Both the position numbers and the translations under genes were made by a program. The notes under the pieces were generated by a model that was given only the letters and a program-made list of their open reading frames with translations, was not told where the DNA came from and made no database searches. This document shows, piece by piece, positions 46,955 to 55,110 of a DNA stretch of 64,000 nucleotides (position 1 is the stretch's first letter; each line of letters begins with the position of its first letter). This DNA is from Blastococcus sp. CPCC 205250 (lineage in GTDB: Bacteria; Actinomycetota; Actinomycetes; Mycobacteriales; Geodermatophilaceae). The stretch spans positions 62,001 through 126,000 of the forward strand of contig NZ_JABGCG010000009.1 in NCBI RefSeq assembly GCF_019799925.1. The letters are read 5' to 3'.

Positions 46955-48283
46955 TCACGAGCCCGGGACCAGCAGCGCCACGCACTCCACGTGCGCGGTC
47001 ATCGGGAAGGCGTCGAAGGCGCGCAGTCCGCTGAGCCGCCAGCCCGCGGCGGCGAAGGCGGCGACGTCGCGGGCCAGCGCGGCCGGGTCGCACGCCACGT
47101 AGACGACCGCGCGGGCGCCGGAGCCGGCCAGGACCTCGCTCACGGCCCGCCCGGCACCGGCCCGCGGCGGGTCGAGGACGACGACCGACGGCGGACCGCC
47201 CAGCTCGGCCAGCAGGTCGGCGAGGCCCTCGGCGTCCACCTCGCCCTGCCACACCTCGGCCTGCGGGAGGCCGGCGAGGTTGGCCTCGGCGGCGGCGCAG
47301 GCGTCGGCGTCGGCCTCCACGCAGACCACGCGTCCCTCCGCGCCGGCCGCGGGCGCCAGCGCACCGCCGAACAGCCCGGCACCGGCGTACAGGTCCAGGA
47401 CCGTCTCCCCCGGCGCGACGTCGGCGTAGCCGGAGACGGCCGACACCAGCGCGTCGGCGGCAGCGGGGTGCACCTGCCAGAAGCCGGTGCCCTCGACCTC
47501 CCAGTCGCGTCCGCCGGCGGACCGGGCGGCCCGGGCAGCCGGCTCCTCCGGCAGGTCGCCGCCGGGCCGCAGCACGCGCGAGGACGTCGGCGTCCCGCGC
47601 CGGTCCAGCCGCGTGGTGGTGACCGCCCCGGTCGAGTCGACGGCGACGTCCACGGCCCCGGCGCCGGGCCAGCGGCGCTGCAGCACCGCGGCGGCGGCCG
47701 GCTCCAGGGTGATCGGGCAGTCCTCGAGCAGGACGAGGTCGTGCGACCGGTGCCGGCGCAGCCCCGGCATCCCGTCGCGGTCGACGGCGAAGCGCGCCCG
47801 CGTGCGCCAGCGCAGCGGTCCGCCCGGCAGCTCCTCGACCACCAGCCCGGTGACCACCGGGTCCTCGGCCAGCCCGGCCAGCCGGCCGAGCTGCTCGCGG
47901 ACGACGGCGGCCTTGAGCCGGTGCTGCTCGGCCGGCGTCACGTGCTGCCAGTCGCAGCCCCCGCACCGGCCCGGACCGCTGTACGGGCACGGCCGCTCGA
48001 CCCGGTGCGCCGAGGCCTCGAGGACCTCGACGGCGTCGGCCCGGCAGAACCCCGGCTGCCGGTCCTCGGTGACCTCGACGACCACCCGCTCCCCCGGCAG
48101 CGCGTGCCGGACGAAGACGACGCGGCCCTCGTGCCGGGCCACGCAGTGCCCGCCGTGCGCCACCGGGCCCACCTCGACCTCGAAGCGGCGACCGGCCCAG
48201 CCCAGCCCGCGGTCGGGCCGGGGCGCGCGCTGCGCGGGACGGGGTGCCCGCTGCGCCGGCCGGCGGCCCCGGCGCTCAGCCAT
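46955..48283 (-). CDS. TRAM-domain class I SAM-dependent RNA methyltransferase
   Basis: RumA/TrmA-type uracil-5 methyltransferase of 442 residues. A basic, repetitive N terminus (RRPAQRAPRPAQRAPRP) precedes the TRAM domain (about 30-90, FEVEVGPVAHGGHCVARHEG). The iron-sulfur cysteines are in CPYSGPGRCGGCDWQH. The SAM motif is ETVLDLYAGAGLFGGALAP, and the catalytic region is VVLDPPRAGAGRAVSEVL followed by VVYVACDPAALARDVAAFA. The target rRNA or tRNA position is unknown. It overlaps the KimA-like gene by eight bases; the same pair occurs in M. tuberculosis (Rv2689c-Rv2690c, recalled). Confidence 0.93.
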   Translation of the reverse strand: MAERRGRRPAQRAPRPAQRAPRPDRGLGWAGRRFEVEVGPVAHGGHCVARHEGRVVFVRHALPGERVVVEVTEDRQPGFCRADAVEVLEASAHRVERPCPYSGPGRCGGCDWQHVTPAEQHRLKAAVVREQLGRLAGLAEDPVVTGLVVEELPGGPLRWRTRARFAVDRDGMPGLRRHRSHDLVLLEDCPITLEPAAAAVLQRRWPGAGAVDVAVDSTGAVTTTRLDRRGTPTSSRVLRPGGDLPEEPAARAARSAGGRDWEVEGTGFWQVHPAAADALVSAVSGYADVAPGETVLDLYAGAGLFGGALAPAAGAEGRVVCVEADADACAAAEANLAGLPQAEVWQGEVDAEGLADLLAELGGPPSVVVLDPPRAGAGRAVSEVLAGSGARAVVYVACDPAALARDVAAFAAAGWRLSGLRAFDAFPMTAHVECVALLVPGS

Positions 48284-50312
48284 AGGGCGTGGCGTCGGCG
48301 TCGTCGGTGATCCCGCGGCGCAGGTCGCCCGGGGCGGGACCGCCGTGGCGGGCGTCGTCGTCCCGGCCGACCGAGCTCTCCAGCTGCCACGGCACCGTCG
48401 TGATCATCACGCCGGGCTGGAACTGCAGGCGGGCGCGCAGCCGCAGGGCGCTCTGGTTGTGCAGCACGTTCTCCCACCAGTGGCCGACCACGTACTGCGG
48501 GACGAAGACGACGACCAGCTCGCGGGGGCTGTTGCGCCGGATCGACTTCACGTAGTCGACGACCGGCCGGGTGATCTCCCGGTACGGGGACTCCAGCACG
48601 GTCAACGGCACCGGGATGTCGTAGCGCTCCCAGTCGGTCTGCAGCCCGCGGAGATCGGCGTCGTCGACGTTGACGGTGAGCGCGGTCAGCACGTCGGGCC
48701 GGGTGGCGCGGGCGAAGGCCAGCGCCCGCAGCGTCGGCTTGTGCACCTTGGAGACCAGCACGATCGCGTGCACCTTGCTGGGCAGCATGCGGGAGTCGGT
48801 GTCGGGCACCAGCTGCTCGGAGACGTGCGAGTAGTGCCGGTTGATCGCCCGCATGAGCACGAACAGGATCGGCATCGCCACGAGGACCAGCCAGGCGCCG
48901 TGGGTGAACTTGGTGATCACGATGATGACGAGGACGACGGTCGTCAGGCTCCCGCCGACGGTGTTGATGAGCTGCGAGCGGCGCATCCGCCGGCGCGCGG
49001 CCGGGTCCTGCTCGAGACCCATCTCGCGGTTCCAGTGCCGCACCATGCCCCACTGGCCGATGGTGAAGCTGGTGAAGACGCCGATGATGTAGAGCTGGAT
49101 GAGGCGGGTGACGTCGGCGTCGAAGGCGACGATGAGCAGGACCGCGAAGCCGGCCAGCAGCAGGATGCCGTTGCTGAACACCAGCTTGTCGCCGCGGGTG
49201 TGCAGCTGGCGGGGCAGGAAGCGGTCCTGCGCGAGCACCGAGCCCAGCAGCGGGAAGCCGTTGAACGCGGTGTTGGCCGCCAGGATGAGCACGAGCGCCG
49301 TCGCGGCCTGGATGAAGAAGAAGCCGACCGACGTGTCGCCGCCGAAGGTCGCCGCGGCGATCTGCGCGATGACCGTGCGCTGGGGCTCGCTGTCGCAGTT
49401 CGCGAAGCCCTCGAGGTCGCAGGGGTGCTCGACGTACTTGACGTCGGCCAGCAGGGCCAGGGCGGTCACCCCGGCGAACATGGCGGCGGCGATCCCGCCC
49501 ATGAGCGCGAGCGTCGTCGCCGCGTTCCGGCTCTTCGGCGGCTTGAACGCCGGGACCCCGTTGGCGATGGCCTCCACCCCCGTCAGGGCGGTGCAGCCGG
49601 AGGCGAAGGCGCGGAGGGCGAAGAAGAGCAGGGCGAGGCCGCCGAGCTGGTCGTAGGCCGGTTCCGGGGTGACCGTGTACTGCGCCGTCTCGGCGACCAG
49701 ACCCCCGTCGGTGGCGAACCAGCGGATCAGACCGGTGACGATCATGACCGCGATGCCGCTGATGAACAGGTAGGTCGGCACGGCGAACGCCCGGCCGGAC
49801 TCCCGCAGGCCGCGCAGGTTCGCCGCGGCCAGCAGGGCGACCAGGCCGACGGCGATGAGGACGCGGTGCTCGTCGAGGCCCGGGAACGCCGAGATGATGT
49901 TGTCGGTGCCCGCCGAGACCGACACCGCGACCGTGAGGACGTAGTCCACGAGCAGCGCGCTGGCCACCGTGAGGGCGGCGAACTGCCCGTGGTTCTTCAT
50001 GGCGACCTCGTAGTCGCCGCCGCCCGAGGGGTACGCGCGGACCACCTGCCGGTAGCTGAGGACCACCGTCACCAGCAGGACGACGACGCCGATCGCCAGC
50101 CACGGCGCCAGGTAGAGGAAGGCCGTGCCGGCGAGGGTCAGGACGATGAGGATCTCCTGCGTGGCGTAGGCCACCGAGGAGAGCGGGTCACTCGCGAAGA
50201 TCGGGAGCGCGTACCGCTTGGGCAGCAGCGACTCCCCCAGCCGGTCGCTGCGCACGGGGCGGCCGAGGACCAGACGTTTCGGGAGTTGTCCGAGGTCGGA
50301 CAGCGTGGGCAC
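48276..50312 (-). CDS. KimA-like APC-superfamily potassium importer
   Basis: Membrane protein of 678 residues with about twelve helices and a soluble C-terminal domain. Many stretches match the B. subtilis potassium importer KimA (YdaO) as I recall it: FASDPLSSVAYATQEILIVL, LSYRQVVRAYPSGGGDYEV, LLVDYVLTVAVSVSAGTDNI, FASGCTALTGVEAIANGVPA, LILAANTAFNGFPLLGSVLA and the C-terminal VFVPQYVVGHWWENVLHNQS. It is commonly annotated only as APC family amino acid permease. The divergent pair of TrkA/RCK genes supports a potassium role. GTG 50312 lies seven bases after TACCAT (minus strand), suggesting a leaderless transcript. Confidence 0.85.
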   Translation of the reverse strand: MPTLSDLGQLPKRLVLGRPVRSDRLGESLLPKRYALPIFASDPLSSVAYATQEILIVLTLAGTAFLYLAPWLAIGVVVLLVTVVLSYRQVVRAYPSGGGDYEVAMKNHGQFAALTVASALLVDYVLTVAVSVSAGTDNIISAFPGLDEHRVLIAVGLVALLAAANLRGLRESGRAFAVPTYLFISGIAVMIVTGLIRWFATDGGLVAETAQYTVTPEPAYDQLGGLALLFFALRAFASGCTALTGVEAIANGVPAFKPPKSRNAATTLALMGGIAAAMFAGVTALALLADVKYVEHPCDLEGFANCDSEPQRTVIAQIAAATFGGDTSVGFFFIQAATALVLILAANTAFNGFPLLGSVLAQDRFLPRQLHTRGDKLVFSNGILLLAGFAVLLIVAFDADVTRLIQLYIIGVFTSFTIGQWGMVRHWNREMGLEQDPAARRRMRRSQLINTVGGSLTTVVLVIIVITKFTHGAWLVLVAMPILFVLMRAINRHYSHVSEQLVPDTDSRMLPSKVHAIVLVSKVHKPTLRALAFARATRPDVLTALTVNVDDADLRGLQTDWERYDIPVPLTVLESPYREITRPVVDYVKSIRRNSPRELVVVFVPQYVVGHWWENVLHNQSALRLRARLQFQPGVMITTVPWQLESSVGRDDDARHGGPAPGDLRRGITDDADATPYG

Positions 50313-50325
50313 GGCGGCGATGGTA
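50310..50325 (-). promoter_or_regulatory. Leaderless promoter of the KimA-like gene
   Basis: Minus-strand TACCAT (50320-50325), seven bases, GTG (50310-50312). Confidence 0.5.
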
Positions 50326-50480
50326 CGGACGGCGGGTCCCGCCGCGCCGCGCCGCGGCGGGGATCACGCCCGTGAGAGGGACCTCCCCCGGCACGCCGCC
50401 CGGGGCCCCCGTGCGGGTGTAGCTTCGCGCGCGGTGCGGGCCGACGGCGCGCGCGCCGGACCCGGGATGAGGAGCGACAC

Positions 50481-51149
50481 GTGCACGTGGTCGTCATGGG
50501 CTGCGGCCGCGTCGGCTCGGCCATCGCGCGGCGGCTGGAGGAGGTCGGCCACAGCGTGGCGGTCATCGACCAGGACCCCGAGGCCTTCCGCCGGCTCGGG
50601 CCGGACTTCGCCGGCCGCCAGGTGACCGGCCTGGGCTTCGACCGGCAGACCCTCCTGGACGCCGGCATCGACTCCGCCGGCGCCTTCGCCGCGGTCAGCA
50701 GCGGCGACAACTCCAACATCATCAGCGCCCGCGTGGCCCGGGAGACCTTCGGCGTGCAGCACGTCGTCGCGCGGATCTACGACTCCAAGCGGGCCGAGGT
50801 CTACGAGCGGATGGGCATCCCGAGCGTGGCGACCGTGCCGTGGACGGTGAACCGCCTGCTGCGCGAGCTGCTCTCGGTCAAGGTCAACGAGCTGTGGCGC
50901 GAGCCCACCGGCCAGGTGCTCATGCTGCGGGTGACCGTCACCGACGCGTGGGTGGGCCGCAAGCTGGTCGAGCTGGAGAAGGCCTCGGGCGCGCGGGCGG
51001 CCTGGCTCGTCCGGTTCGGGCAGGCGCAGCTGGCCGCCGCGACCACGGTCCTGCAGGAGGGCGACCAGCTGGTGCTGGCCGCCACCGACGCGATCACGCC
51101 GCGGGTGCACCAGGTCGTCGAGCAGGGTCCCGAGGGAGGGCAGGGCTGA
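50481..51149 (+). CDS. ceoB: TrkA-type potassium uptake regulatory protein CeoB
   Basis: Cytoplasmic RCK subunit of 222 residues. Its RCK_N Rossmann domain starts HVVVMGCGRVGSAIARRLEE (GxGxxG) and ends the first strand with VIDQDPEAFRRLG. The RCK_C domain (about 135-215) has VTVTDAWVGRKLVELEKASG. It binds nucleotides and gates a potassium transporter. GTG 50481 has GATGAGGAG upstream; a TAGCTT about 60 bases upstream may be the -10. The stop overlaps the next start by one base (TGATG). No TrkH is present, and the divergent KimA-like permease may be the partner. Confidence 0.9.
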   Translation: MHVVVMGCGRVGSAIARRLEEVGHSVAVIDQDPEAFRRLGPDFAGRQVTGLGFDRQTLLDAGIDSAGAFAAVSSGDNSNIISARVARETFGVQHVVARIYDSKRAEVYERMGIPSVATVPWTVNRLLRELLSVKVNELWREPTGQVLMLRVTVTDAWVGRKLVELEKASGARAAWLVRFGQAQLAAATTVLQEGDQLVLAATDAITPRVHQVVEQGPEGGQG

Positions 51150-51811
51150 TGCGGGTCGCCATCGTGGGCGCCGGGGCGGTCGGCCGCTCGATCGCCGGCG
51201 AGCTGCTCAGCAACGGGCACACCGTGATGCTCATCGAGAAGGACCCCAGGAAGGTGCGCACCCGCGCGGTCCCGGGAGCCGAGTGGGTGCAGGCCGACGC
51301 GTGCGAGGTGTCCTCGCTCGAGGAGGCCCAGCTGGCCACCTGCGACGTCGTCGTGGCCGCCACCGGTGACGACAAGGCCAACCTGGTGGTGTCGCTGCTG
51401 GCGAAGACGGAGTTCGCGGTCAGCCGCGTCGTCGCCCGGGTCAAGGACCCGCGCAACGAGTGGCTCTACACCGAGGCGTGGGGTGTCGACGTCGCCGTCT
51501 CGACCCCGCGGGTGCTCGCGGCGCTGGTCGAGGAGGCCGTCACCGTCGGCGACGTCGTGCGGCTGATGACCTTCCGCAAGGGCGCGGCCAACCTCGTGGA
51601 GATCACCCTCGCCGAGGACACCCCCTGGGTGGGGCGGCCGCTGCGCGACGTCCCGCTGCCCCGCGAGACGGTGCTCACCGCCGTCCTGCGCGGCGACCGG
51701 GTGATCACGCCCAGCCCGGACGAGCCGCTGGAGGCCGGCGACGAGCTGCTGTTCGTGACGCACGAGGACGTCGAGGAGCAGCTGCAGCAGGTGCTGTCCG
51801 CCGCCCCGTAG
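51149..51811 (+). CDS. ceoC: TrkA-type potassium uptake regulatory protein CeoC
   Basis: Second RCK protein, 220 residues, paralogous to CeoB: MRVAIVGAGAVGRSIAGELL, VMLIEKDPRKVRTRAVPGAE, CDVVVAATGDDKANLVVSLL, and RCK_C with EITLAEDTPWVGRPLRDVPL. It probably pairs with CeoB as a hetero-oligomeric ring. It is co-translated with ceoB. Its stop codon sits in the first copy of a 25-base duplication that also contains the stop of the convergent DUF3159 gene. Confidence 0.9.
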   Translation: MRVAIVGAGAVGRSIAGELLSNGHTVMLIEKDPRKVRTRAVPGAEWVQADACEVSSLEEAQLATCDVVVAATGDDKANLVVSLLAKTEFAVSRVVARVKDPRNEWLYTEAWGVDVAVSTPRVLAALVEEAVTVGDVVRLMTFRKGAANLVEITLAEDTPWVGRPLRDVPLPRETVLTAVLRGDRVITPSPDEPLEAGDELLFVTHEDVEEQLQQVLSAAP

Positions 51812-51853
51812 GGGCTCAGCCGGCCGAGCCCCGTAGGGGGCTCAGCCGGCCGG
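51804..51853. repeat. 25-base direct duplication at the convergent ceoC / DUF3159 ends
   Basis: Two nearly identical copies, 51804-51828 and 51829-51853, begin CCCCGTAGGGG and contain CTCAGCCGGCC. Each copy holds a TAG on the plus strand and a TGA on the minus strand. The real ceoC stop uses copy 1 and the real DUF3159 stop uses copy 2. GGGGCT/AGCCCC pairs also form a hairpin. Confidence 0.75.
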
Positions 51854-52684
51854 CGGCGGCGCCGGGGCGCGGTGGCGGTGCAGCCGAGCGACCACCCAGA
51901 GCGTGATCGCGAGCTCGACGACGGTCACCGGGATGCCCAGCACCAGGGAGACGACGCCGAGCACGGTGGCGTCGTCGTCCTCGCTCTGGAAGTACAGCGG
52001 GCCGGTGATGGCCGCCCGGAGGAGGAACACCGCACCCCACAGCACGGTGAGCCAGCCGTAGGCGCGGACCAGCCGCCGGTCGTCGCGCCAGTGGCACTCG
52101 GGCTCGGGGTCGGTGGCGCGGGCACCGGTGTCGGGGTGGCGCTCGGCGGGCTGCAGCACGGCCGACGCGCGGTGCAGCCGGCCGCGCAGCCCCGGCGGGT
52201 GCGCCGAGCGGGTGGCCATCGCGCCGAGGTGGCTCGGCGCGAGGAACTCGGCGATCACGCCGACCAGCGGCCACCGGACGAGGACCGAGCCGAGCAGCAC
52301 CAGGCCGATGGCCGCGTTGCGGATGATCCCGATGACGTAGAAGTCGCGGGCCTGGCCGGAGTAGGCGGCGATCGCCACGGCGATGCCGACGGCGAACAGC
52401 CCGCTGAAGGCCTGCTGCACGCTCTCCCGCCGCACCAGGCGCAGCAGGAAGACCCCGACGGCGGTGCCGAGCGCGCTCCAGATGCCCACGCGCAGGCCGC
52501 CGAGGGAGTTGGCCACGATGAACGCGATGGTCGGCAGCGAGGCGTCGAGCATGCCCCGCCAGCCCCCGAGCTGGTCGAGGACCACGTGCCGGTCGAACGC
52601 CGGCGTCCGGCCCGCGCCGTCGTCGGCGGCCTGCTCCCCCGTCACCCCGTCGACGGGGCGGTCGTTCCCGGCCGCAGCCGTCAC
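51842..52684 (-). CDS. DUF3159 membrane protein
   Basis: Conserved actinobacterial membrane protein of 280 residues, function unknown. About six hydrophobic segments, including LPTIAFIVANSLGGLRVGIW, SALGTAVGVFLLRLV, GLFAVGIAVAIAAYSGQA, IRNAAIGLVLLGSVLV and VLGVVSLVLGIPVTVVELAI. GTG 52684 overlaps the OB-fold gene stop (GTGA), so it is the last gene of the dut-DUF3710-hydrolase-OB operon. Order matches Rv2693c (recalled). Confidence 0.85.
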   Translation of the reverse strand: MTAAAGNDRPVDGVTGEQAADDGAGRTPAFDRHVVLDQLGGWRGMLDASLPTIAFIVANSLGGLRVGIWSALGTAVGVFLLRLVRRESVQQAFSGLFAVGIAVAIAAYSGQARDFYVIGIIRNAAIGLVLLGSVLVRWPLVGVIAEFLAPSHLGAMATRSAHPPGLRGRLHRASAVLQPAERHPDTGARATDPEPECHWRDDRRLVRAYGWLTVLWGAVFLLRAAITGPLYFQSEDDDATVLGVVSLVLGIPVTVVELAITLWVVARLHRHRAPAPPPAG

Positions 52685-53058
52685 CCGACGCCCAGCTCGT
52701 ACCAGGGGTTGTAGATGACCTCGCGGCCCTCGAAGGAGCCGAAGCGGCCGCGCGCGGTGAGCGTGCGCCCGGGCTCGATGCCGGCGATGCGGCGCCGGCC
52801 GAGCCACACGAGGGTGACCGAGCCGGAGCCGTCGAAGAGCTCGGCCTCGAGCGTGGGCACGGTCTCGCGGGGGGTGTAGACGACGGAGCGGAGGCGGCCG
52901 GTCACGGTGACCACCGCGCCCTTCTGGCAGGCGCTCACGGCCTCGCAGCCGGCGCTGGCCGCCTCGTCGCGCAACTGCTCGGCGTCGCGGGTGTGGTCGT
53001 CGGTGGTCAGCCGCTGCAGGGTGCGGGTGAACCAGCCGGCCGGCCGGGTCTCTGTCAC
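52681..53058 (-). CDS. OB-fold nucleic acid-binding domain protein
   Basis: Protein of 125 residues: WFTRTLQRLTTDDHTRDAEQ, CEAVSACQKGAVVTVTGRLR, SVTLVWLGRRRIAGIEPGRT, and RGRFGSFEGREVIYNPWYEL, the classic OB strand pattern of RecG-like or tRNA-binding modules. Function unknown. GTG 53058 overlaps the stop of the hydrolase gene (GTGA) and is also six bases after TACCCT, so the gene can be made both by coupling and from its own leaderless promoter. Confidence 0.85.
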   Translation of the reverse strand: MTETRPAGWFTRTLQRLTTDDHTRDAEQLRDEAASAGCEAVSACQKGAVVTVTGRLRSVVYTPRETVPTLEAELFDGSGSVTLVWLGRRRIAGIEPGRTLTARGRFGSFEGREVIYNPWYELGVG

Positions 53059-53855
53059 GTCCCCAGGGTATCTCCGGCGGCGGATCCGCCGCGGCGGGCG
53101 CGCAGCCACTCCCGGACGACGCCCCAAGCGGACCCGGCCGGGTCGATGAGCACCATGTGGTCGCCCGGGACCAGCCGCACCTCGACCCGCTCCCCCGCCC
53201 GCTCGGCGGCCTGCGCGTAGCGCTCGCTCTGCTCGGGCGGGACGACGTCGTCGCCGGTGCCGTGCACGCACAGCACGGCGGCGCCGGTGGGCAGCAGCGA
53301 GACGGGGCTGGCGAGGGCGAGCTCATCGGCACTCGGCGCCCCGCCCAGGAACTCCCGGACGGCACCGCGGCCGAGCCCCTGCTCGTCGGCGCGCGCGAGG
53401 TCCAGCACGCCGGCCTGCAGGACCGCTGCGGTCACCCGGACGCGCGGGCCGGCGCCCGGGGCCCCGGCCGGCAGGTGCGCGCGCCCCGCGGCCCAGGCGG
53501 CCAGGTGCCCGCCGGCGGAGTGGCCGACCACGGTGACGTCGGTGAGGTCCAGCCGGGCGGCGCCGTCCCCGCCCGCCGGACCGAGGCCCGCCAGCGCGTC
53601 CAGCGCCGCGGCGACGTCCTCGACCGTCCGCGGCCAGCCACCGCCGGCGCCCACCCGGCGGTACTCCACGGCGACGGCGGCGAAGCCCGCGGCGGCCAGG
53701 TCGGCGGCGAGCGGCCGGGCCAGCTCCACGCCGTACGCGGCGCGCCAGAAGCCGCCGTGCAGGACGACCACGACGGGCGCGGGGCCCTCGCCCGCGGGCA
53801 GCGTCAGCTCGAGGAACTGGTCGGGGTGCGGCCCGTAGGCCACGGTCGCGGTCAC
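53055..53855 (-). CDS. Alpha/beta hydrolase (esterase-like)
   Basis: Protein of 266 residues of the HSL/BD-FAE type: VVVVLHGGFWRAAYGVELAR (oxyanion HGG motif), nucleophile elbow VVGHSAGGHLAAWAAG, acid loop CVHGTGDDVVPPEQSE and a late histidine in LVPGDHMVLIDPAG. The triad is complete. Substrate unknown. GTG 53855 overlaps the DUF3710 gene stop (GTGA). The corresponding mycobacterial position is Rv2695 (recalled), so the gene belongs to the conserved block. Confidence 0.87.
   Translation of the reverse strand: MTATVAYGPHPDQFLELTLPAGEGPAPVVVVLHGGFWRAAYGVELARPLAADLAAAGFAAVAVEYRRVGAGGGWPRTVEDVAAALDALAGLGPAGGDGAARLDLTDVTVVGHSAGGHLAAWAAGRAHLPAGAPGAGPRVRVTAAVLQAGVLDLARADEQGLGRGAVREFLGGAPSADELALASPVSLLPTGAAVLCVHGTGDDVVPPEQSERYAQAAERAGERVEVRLVPGDHMVLIDPAGSAWGVVREWLRARRGGSAAGDTLGT
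53056..53070 (-). promoter_or_regulatory. Internal leaderless promoter before the OB-fold gene
   Basis: Minus-strand TACCCT (53065-53070), six bases, GTG (53056-53058), inside the end of the hydrolase gene. Confidence 0.5.
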
Positions 53856-54568
53856 GCCGGCGGCGCTGCGGCCGGGCCGCCCGCGGCCTGCTGGCGGGCG
53901 GCCTGCTGGGCGGCCACCTGCGCCGCGGCCTGCGGGGGCAGGACCAGCGGCAGCTGCTCGCGCACGGGCATCGGCTCGGTGCCCCGGACGACGACGATGT
54001 CGCGGAAGACGTCCTCGAGCGGCGCGGCCGCCTCGGCGCTCTCCGCGGCGGGACCGCTGATCATGCCGCGCAGGAACCAGCGCGGGCCGTCGACGCCGAG
54101 GAAGCGGGTGGCCCGGCGGACCGGTGCCGGCGGCGCCTGGCCCGGCGGGGTCGGCTGCGTGAGCCGCACGTGCCCGGCGAGCTCGGGGCCGAAGGGGCCC
54201 TCGACCTCCGTGAGCGAGCCGCCCTGCCCGGAGGCGCTGCGGGCCAGGTCCGCGCGGACGTCGTCCCAGATGCCCGTCGCGCGCGGCGCGGCGAACGCCG
54301 CGACCTGCAGTATCGAGTCGCCGTAGCGCAGCGTGGCGCCGATGACCTTCTGCTGCTGGTTGACGTCGACCCGCAGCTCCATGCCGCTCCGGGCCGGCAG
54401 CCGCAGCGAGCCCAGGTCGATGCGGGTGGTGCCGTCCGCGGGCGCGTCGGTCTCGTCCCACGGGCCGGAGGTCTCCTCGACCTCGCGCTCGCGCACCTGC
54501 GGCTCGGGCGGGACGCCCTTCTCGCGCAGGCTCCGGTCGATGCGGTTGCGGCGGCGTCCGAACGGCAT
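53852..54568 (-). CDS. DUF3710 family protein
   Basis: Conserved actinobacterial protein of 238 residues, unknown function. It begins MPFGRRRNRIDRSLREKG and has RIDLGSLRLPARSGMELRVD, GDSILQVAAFAAPRATGIWD and FLGVDGPRWFLRGMISGPAA, which are family signatures. A glutamine- and alanine-rich tail (AAAQVAAQQAARQQAAGGP) is probably disordered. It starts one base after dut ends, with GGAGGG as ribosome site. Confidence 0.88.
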   Translation of the reverse strand: MPFGRRRNRIDRSLREKGVPPEPQVREREVEETSGPWDETDAPADGTTRIDLGSLRLPARSGMELRVDVNQQQKVIGATLRYGDSILQVAAFAAPRATGIWDDVRADLARSASGQGGSLTEVEGPFGPELAGHVRLTQPTPPGQAPPAPVRRATRFLGVDGPRWFLRGMISGPAAESAEAAAPLEDVFRDIVVVRGTEPMPVREQLPLVLPPQAAAQVAAQQAARQQAAGGPAAAPPA

Positions 54569-54569
54569 G

Positions 54570-55049
54570 TCAGCCCTCCCCGCCCACGCCGGTGGAGCCG
54601 TGGCCGCCGGCCCCGCGCTCGCTGCCGGGCAGCTCCTCGACGGGCACGAAGCGGGCGCGCACCACCGGCTGGACCACCAGCTGCGCGACCCGGTCGCCGC
54701 GCCGCAGCGTCAGCGACGCGCTCGGGTCCAGGTTCACCAGGTTCACCTTGATCTCCCCCCGGTAGCCGGCGTCGATGGTCCCCGGCGCGTTGACCAGGCT
54801 CAGCCCGAGCCGGTGGGCGAGCCCGGAGCGCGGGTGCACGAACCCGGCGTACCCCTCGGGGATCGCCACGGCCACCCCGGTGCCGACGAGGGCCCGCTGG
54901 AACGGCGCGAGCTCGACGTCCTCGGCGAGGGTGAGGTCGGCGCCGGCGTCGCCGGGCAGGGCGTAGCGGGGCGCCGAGGCCTCCGGCGCGGTCAGCCGCA
55001 CCGGCACCTCCACCTCGGCGGGACCGGGCGGACCGGCGGGTTGCAGCAC
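54570..55049 (-). CDS. dut: Deoxyuridine 5'-triphosphate nucleotidohydrolase
   Basis: Hydrolyses dUTP to dUMP, keeping uracil out of DNA. Trimeric dUTPase of 159 residues with all five motifs: PGDAGADLTLAEDVEL (1), PRSGLAHRLGLSL (2-3 region), NAPGTIDAGYRGEIKVNLVN (3), RGDRVAQLVVQPV (4) and the C-terminal GSERGAGGHGSTG (5). GTG 55049 lies seven bases after TAGGAT, a leaderless arrangement. It is the first gene of the operon ending with DUF3159. Confidence 0.96.
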   Translation of the reverse strand: MLQPAGPPGPAEVEVPVRLTAPEASAPRYALPGDAGADLTLAEDVELAPFQRALVGTGVAVAIPEGYAGFVHPRSGLAHRLGLSLVNAPGTIDAGYRGEIKVNLVNLDPSASLTLRRGDRVAQLVVQPVVRARFVPVEELPGSERGAGGHGSTGVGGEG

Positions 55050-55062
55050 GACGGTGATCCTA
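55047..55062 (-). promoter_or_regulatory. Leaderless promoter of the dut operon
   Basis: Minus-strand TAGGAT (55057-55062), seven bases, GTG (55047-55049). Confidence 0.5.
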
Positions 55063-55110
55063 GGAGGACCGCCGCGCGCAGGCCCCGCGGACGGCCCGAC
55101 GGCCGGGCGG

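Noticed and set aside
50313..50480. c-di-AMP (ydaO-type) riboswitch in front of the KimA-like gene
   Set aside because: The gap is short, the gene appears leaderless, and no conserved riboswitch core was recognised.
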